Below, piece by piece: positions 5,822 through 8,771 of a stretch of 8,771 nucleotides of DNA; within the stretch, counting starts at the first letter, position 1; every line of letters starts with the position of its first letter. The notes below the pieces were generated by a model. It made no database searches. It saw only the letters and a list, made by a program, of their open reading frames with translations, and was not told the origin of the DNA. This DNA is from Gemmatimonadaceae bacterium. Lineage in GTDB: Bacteria; Gemmatimonadota; Gemmatimonadetes; Gemmatimonadales; Gemmatimonadaceae. The stretch is taken from NCBI GenBank assembly GCA_017881545.1, contig JADGQU010000074.1, positions 1 through 8,771 of the forward strand. Reading direction: 5' to 3'. The position numbers were made by a program, and so were the translations under genes.

Positions 5822-8771
5822 CAGTTGTCAGGGCCCTCCTTTGTGTTGTGGCTCTGACAGGCTGTGAGCCGAGCGCGCCCCCGTCCCCGCCCTTGTTCGA
5901 GTTGTTGAAGCCCGAAGCAACGGGCGTCGCCTTCGCGAACACGCTCCCGGAGAAGCCGGATTTCAACCCCCTGAACTACCTCTACTACTACAACGGCGGC
6001 GGCGTCGCGGCCGGCGACATCGACGGGGACGGCCTCCCGGATCTCTACTTCACCTCCAACCTCGGCCCGAACAAGCTCTATCGGAACAAGGGCAACTATC
6101 AGTTCGAGGACATAACCGACAAAGCGGGCGTCGCCGACCCGGACGGCTGGAAGACGGGCGTCACGATGGCGGACGTCAATGGTGATGGCAGGCTGGACAT
6201 CTACGTCTCCGGCGTGGACTACCTCACGATGCACGGGCGCAACGTGCTCTACATCAATAACGGGAACGGTACGTTCACCGACCGCACGAAGGAGTACGGA
6301 CTCGAGCACGTCGGCTATTCCACGCAGGCGCTGTTCTTCGACTACGACGGTGACGGCGATCTGGACATGTACCTGCTCGATCACTCGACGCACACGGAGC
6401 GCGTGATGCAGGCGCAGACACAGCTGAGCGCGAACGGTCCGCGCACGAGCGACCGGCTGTTCAGGAACGATGGGAATCACTTCATCGACGTCACCGACCG
6501 TGCGGGCCTGCGCGACGGAATCGACGGCTACGGCCTCGGCATCGTCGCGAGCGACTTCAACGACGATGGATGTCCCGACATCTACGTCACCAACGACTTT
6601 CAGGGTGACGACTACCTCTACATCAACAACTGCAACGGGACCTTTACCGAGTCGCTCGCAAAGGCGACGGGACACACGAGCAGATTCTCGATGGGCGTCG
6701 ATGCCGCGGACTTCAACAATGACGGCCGCACGGACATCGTCTCACTCGACATGCTGCCCGAGCGGGAGGATATCCTCAAGACGTCCGCGATCACGGAGAG
6801 CTTCGATCTCTACAACAGGACGATCGAGGCGGGATATCACCCCCAGTACGCGCGCAACGCGCTCCAGCTCAATCGCGGTAAGGGCAAGTTCAGCGAGATC
6901 GGCTTTCTGGCGGGGGTGGCCGCGACCGACTGGAGCTGGTCAGCGCTCTTTGCCGATCTCGACAACGACGGTAGAAAAGATTTGTTCGTCACCAACGGAA
7001 TCTTTCGCCGGCCGAACGACATGGACTACATCAACTACGTGGGCAACGAGGCGGTGCAGGCGTCACTACACGACATCATCACCCAGGCGAATCTCAGTCT
7101 GCTGAAGAAGATGCCGCAAGTGCCACTCGCAAACTATGCATTTCGGAACGACGGGAATCTCAGATTCACGAACGTGGCCGAAGCGTGGGGTCTGGCACAG
7201 CCGGGATTCTCGAACGGCGCGGCATACGTGGATCTCAACAACAGCGGCAACCTCGACCTCGTGGTGAACAACATCAATGCGCCGGCATCGATCTACAGGA
7301 GCCACGCGCGCGAGATCAACAAGAATCACTATCTGACCGTGCAGCTGCGCGGATCGAGTGCGAACACGGCGGGAATCGGCGCGAGGGTGGAGCTGACGCA
7401 GGGGAGCCGGCTTCAGGTGGTTGAACAAGAGCCGACGCGCGGCTTTCTCTCGTCTGTCGATACGAGGCTCCATTTCGGGCTCGGCTCATCCAGCAAGATC
7501 GACACTCTCATGGTCATCTGGCCGAATCATCGCTTTCAGACGCTCACCAACCTTGATGGTGATCGCATCCTCACGCTCTCGCAAAAGGATGCGTCGGAGA
7601 CGTATCGGTACCCGGCGGCCGCGGCGGCGAGAAGGGCTGTATCGGCATCGCCGCTGGCATTGGCTGCACCGCGACCCGAGTCGGTGGTGCCAATGTTCGC
7701 CGACGTCACCGCGAAGAGTGGCGTCGATTTCAAACACGAGGAAGACACCTTCTACGATTACAATCGCGAGCCGCTGATGCCGCACCTCCTCTCGACCGAG
7801 GGGCCGCGGCTCGCGGTTGCGGATGTCAACGGCGACGGGCTGGACGATTTCTACGTGGGCGGCGCGAAGTGGCAGCCGGGCAGGCTGTTCATCCAGCAGC
7901 GTGACGGAACCTTTCGCGCCAGCAGTCAGCCCGCGATTGCCGCTGACAGCATATCAGAAGACATCGGAGCGACTTTCCTCGATGCGAACGGCGATGGACA
8001 TCCTGACCTCCTGGTCGCGAGCGGCGGCAACGAGTTCTGGGGCCAGCAGGATGCGTTGCGGCCGCGGCTCTACCTGAACGACGGACGCGGCAACTTCCAG
8101 CGCGCCCGAGCCGCACTTCCGGAGATCTTCGAAAACGGTTCGTGTGTCACCGTCGGTGATTTCAACGGCGACGGGCATCCCGATGTTTTCATCGGGAGCC
8201 GAGTGGTGTCGAAGAGTTACGGAGTAATTCCGAAGAGTCATCTGCTGGAGAACGATGGCAACGGGCGCTTCGTCGATGTGACTCTCGAGAAGGCACCGGG
8301 GCTCTCGGAGGTGGGCATGGTGTCGTCGGCGACGTGGATCGACTACGACCATGATGGGAAGCTCGACCTCGTCGTCGTGGGCGAGTGGATGCCGGTGCGC
8401 GTATTCCACCAGGAAAATGGAAAGCTCGTCGACCGCACAAAGGAGGCGGGACTATCCGGGACGAATGGCTGGTGGAACAGCGTGGAGGCGGTCGATCTGC
8501 GCGGGAACGGCCGCCAGGATCTCGTGCTGGGAAATCTCGGACTCAATTCCTATCTGCGCGCATCGGCAAAAGAGCCCACACGTCTCTACGTCAATGATTT
8601 CTCGCACAGCGGAGGCGACAATCTCGAGCAGATACTCACGTCCTACAAGAATGGCGTGAGCTATCCGGTCGCGGGTCGCGACGAGCTGGTGAAGAAGATT
8701 CCGTCGCTCCGCAGCAAGTTTCCGTCGTACGAGGATTTCGGAGCGAGCCGCATCGAGGACATGTTTCCGGC
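5821..8771 (+). CDS. FG-GAP/VCBS repeat lipoprotein with ASPIC/UnbV domain (3' partial; start unresolved)
   Basis: The frame is open to the window end, with 983 codons from 5821. The start given is the first codon I trust as coding, not a start codon. Codons 5824-5865 encode VVRALLCVVALTGC, a lipoprotein signal core with lipobox ALTG|C (Cys codon 5863-5865). No in-frame ATG lies between the GH97 stop and this point; GTG 5848 would leave only five residues before the Cys, and TTG 5689 gives a 58-residue leader read through the repeat. FG-GAP/VCBS calcium-loop cores begin at 6016, 6172, 6340, 6553, 6709, 6955 and 7231 (degenerate). An ASPIC/UnbV domain spans about 7318-7580 (EPTRGFLSSVD, FGLG, VIWPNH). 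A second repeat block has cores at 7822, 7981, 8158 and 8341, with a degenerate one at 8494. It is collinear with the protein at 1-2853, which predicts roughly 180 more residues beyond the window. Likely a surface or periplasmic lipid-anchored protein; ligand unknown. Confidence 0.9.

Larger units (their letters stand above)
5628..5828. repeat. Imperfect inverted repeat of about 200 bp, MITE- or REP-like
   Basis: The core arms are 5649-5708 and 5757-5815, inverted relative to each other around a 48-base centre. I count roughly 48 matches in 60 aligned positions with one gap. The longest perfect blocks are CTGCCGCCCGC (5649-5659) pairing with 5805-5815, and GACCGTTC (5701-5708) pairing with GAACGGTC (5757-5764). 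Farther out, ACAACTG (5628-5634) pairs with CAGTTGT (5822-5828), with spacers of 14 and 6 bases, so the symmetric unit may span 5628-5828. It fills almost the whole gap between the GH97 stop codon and the signal-peptide codons of the next gene. It has no ORF of its own and no obvious target-site duplication. It could be a non-autonomous mobile element, a dispersed palindromic repeat, or a large RNA hairpin terminating GH97 transcription. Confidence 0.72.

Noticed and set aside
5754..5867. Small ORF from ATG 5754
   Set aside because: It gives about 37 residues of repeat-derived, low-complexity sequence ending in TGA, with no ribosome binding site. It is relevant only as a possible frame-shifted start of the downstream gene.
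6172..6387. Possible tandem DNA repeat from recurring GACxxCGACGG-like segments in the VCBS genes
   Set aside because: These are codons of the protein-level DxDxDG repeats spaced irregularly (about 130-240 bases), not a DNA repeat or CRISPR array.
5821..6675. 284-codon antisense frame opposite the second VCBS gene, with similar ones at 394-840, 1042-1692 and 1936-2388
   Set aside because: Their Val/Asp/Arg-rich repeats mirror the DxDxDG codons on the other strand; no independent start signal or domain is seen.

Overview
The window is GC-rich bacterial DNA with strong third-position GC. It carries three kinds of extracytoplasmic protein: very large FG-GAP/VCBS + ASPIC/UnbV proteins, a SusB-like GH97 alpha-glycosidase, and a small lipoprotein made of a TonB-receptor plug domain. 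This mix is typical of glycan-using, TonB-rich Gram-negative bacteria. The high GC and the stand-alone plug lipoprotein make me favour Gemmatimonadota (or possibly Acidobacteriota) over classical Bacteroidota, but that is inference and no phylogenetic marker gene is present.

Layout: (1) 1-2853 (+), the 3' 950 codons of an FG-GAP/VCBS + ASPIC/UnbV protein whose start lies outside the window. (2) 2854-2903, a short convergent gap holding a GC-rich hairpin. (3) 2904-3398 (-), a 164-residue plug-domain lipoprotein. (4) 3399-3549, a divergent intergenic region with a T-rich tract, a candidate promoter and a perfect 10-bp palindrome. (5) 3550-5616 (+), a complete secreted GH97 enzyme with the full set of inverting-subgroup glutamates. 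(6) 5617-5828, an imperfect inverted repeat of about 200 bp whose arms are heptamer tandem repeats. (7) about 5821-8771 (+), a second FG-GAP/VCBS + ASPIC/UnbV lipoprotein, paralogous to the first and cut by the window end.

Working model (inference): this is part of a cell-surface or periplasmic alpha-glucan/alpha-glycoside utilisation locus. GH97 hydrolyses alpha-linked oligosaccharides, the large beta-propeller-type proteins act as calcium-dependent surface or periplasmic scaffolds or binding proteins, and the plug lipoprotein hints at a link with TonB-dependent import. No SusC/SusD pair or regulator lies inside the window.

The points most worth a second look are the heptamer-built inverted repeat that runs up to the signal-peptide codons of the second VCBS gene, the absence of any credible in-frame start codon for that gene, and the barrel-less plug lipoprotein encoded divergently from GH97. 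Everything else looks like ordinary coding sequence; I saw no RNA genes, CRISPR arrays or transposase genes.
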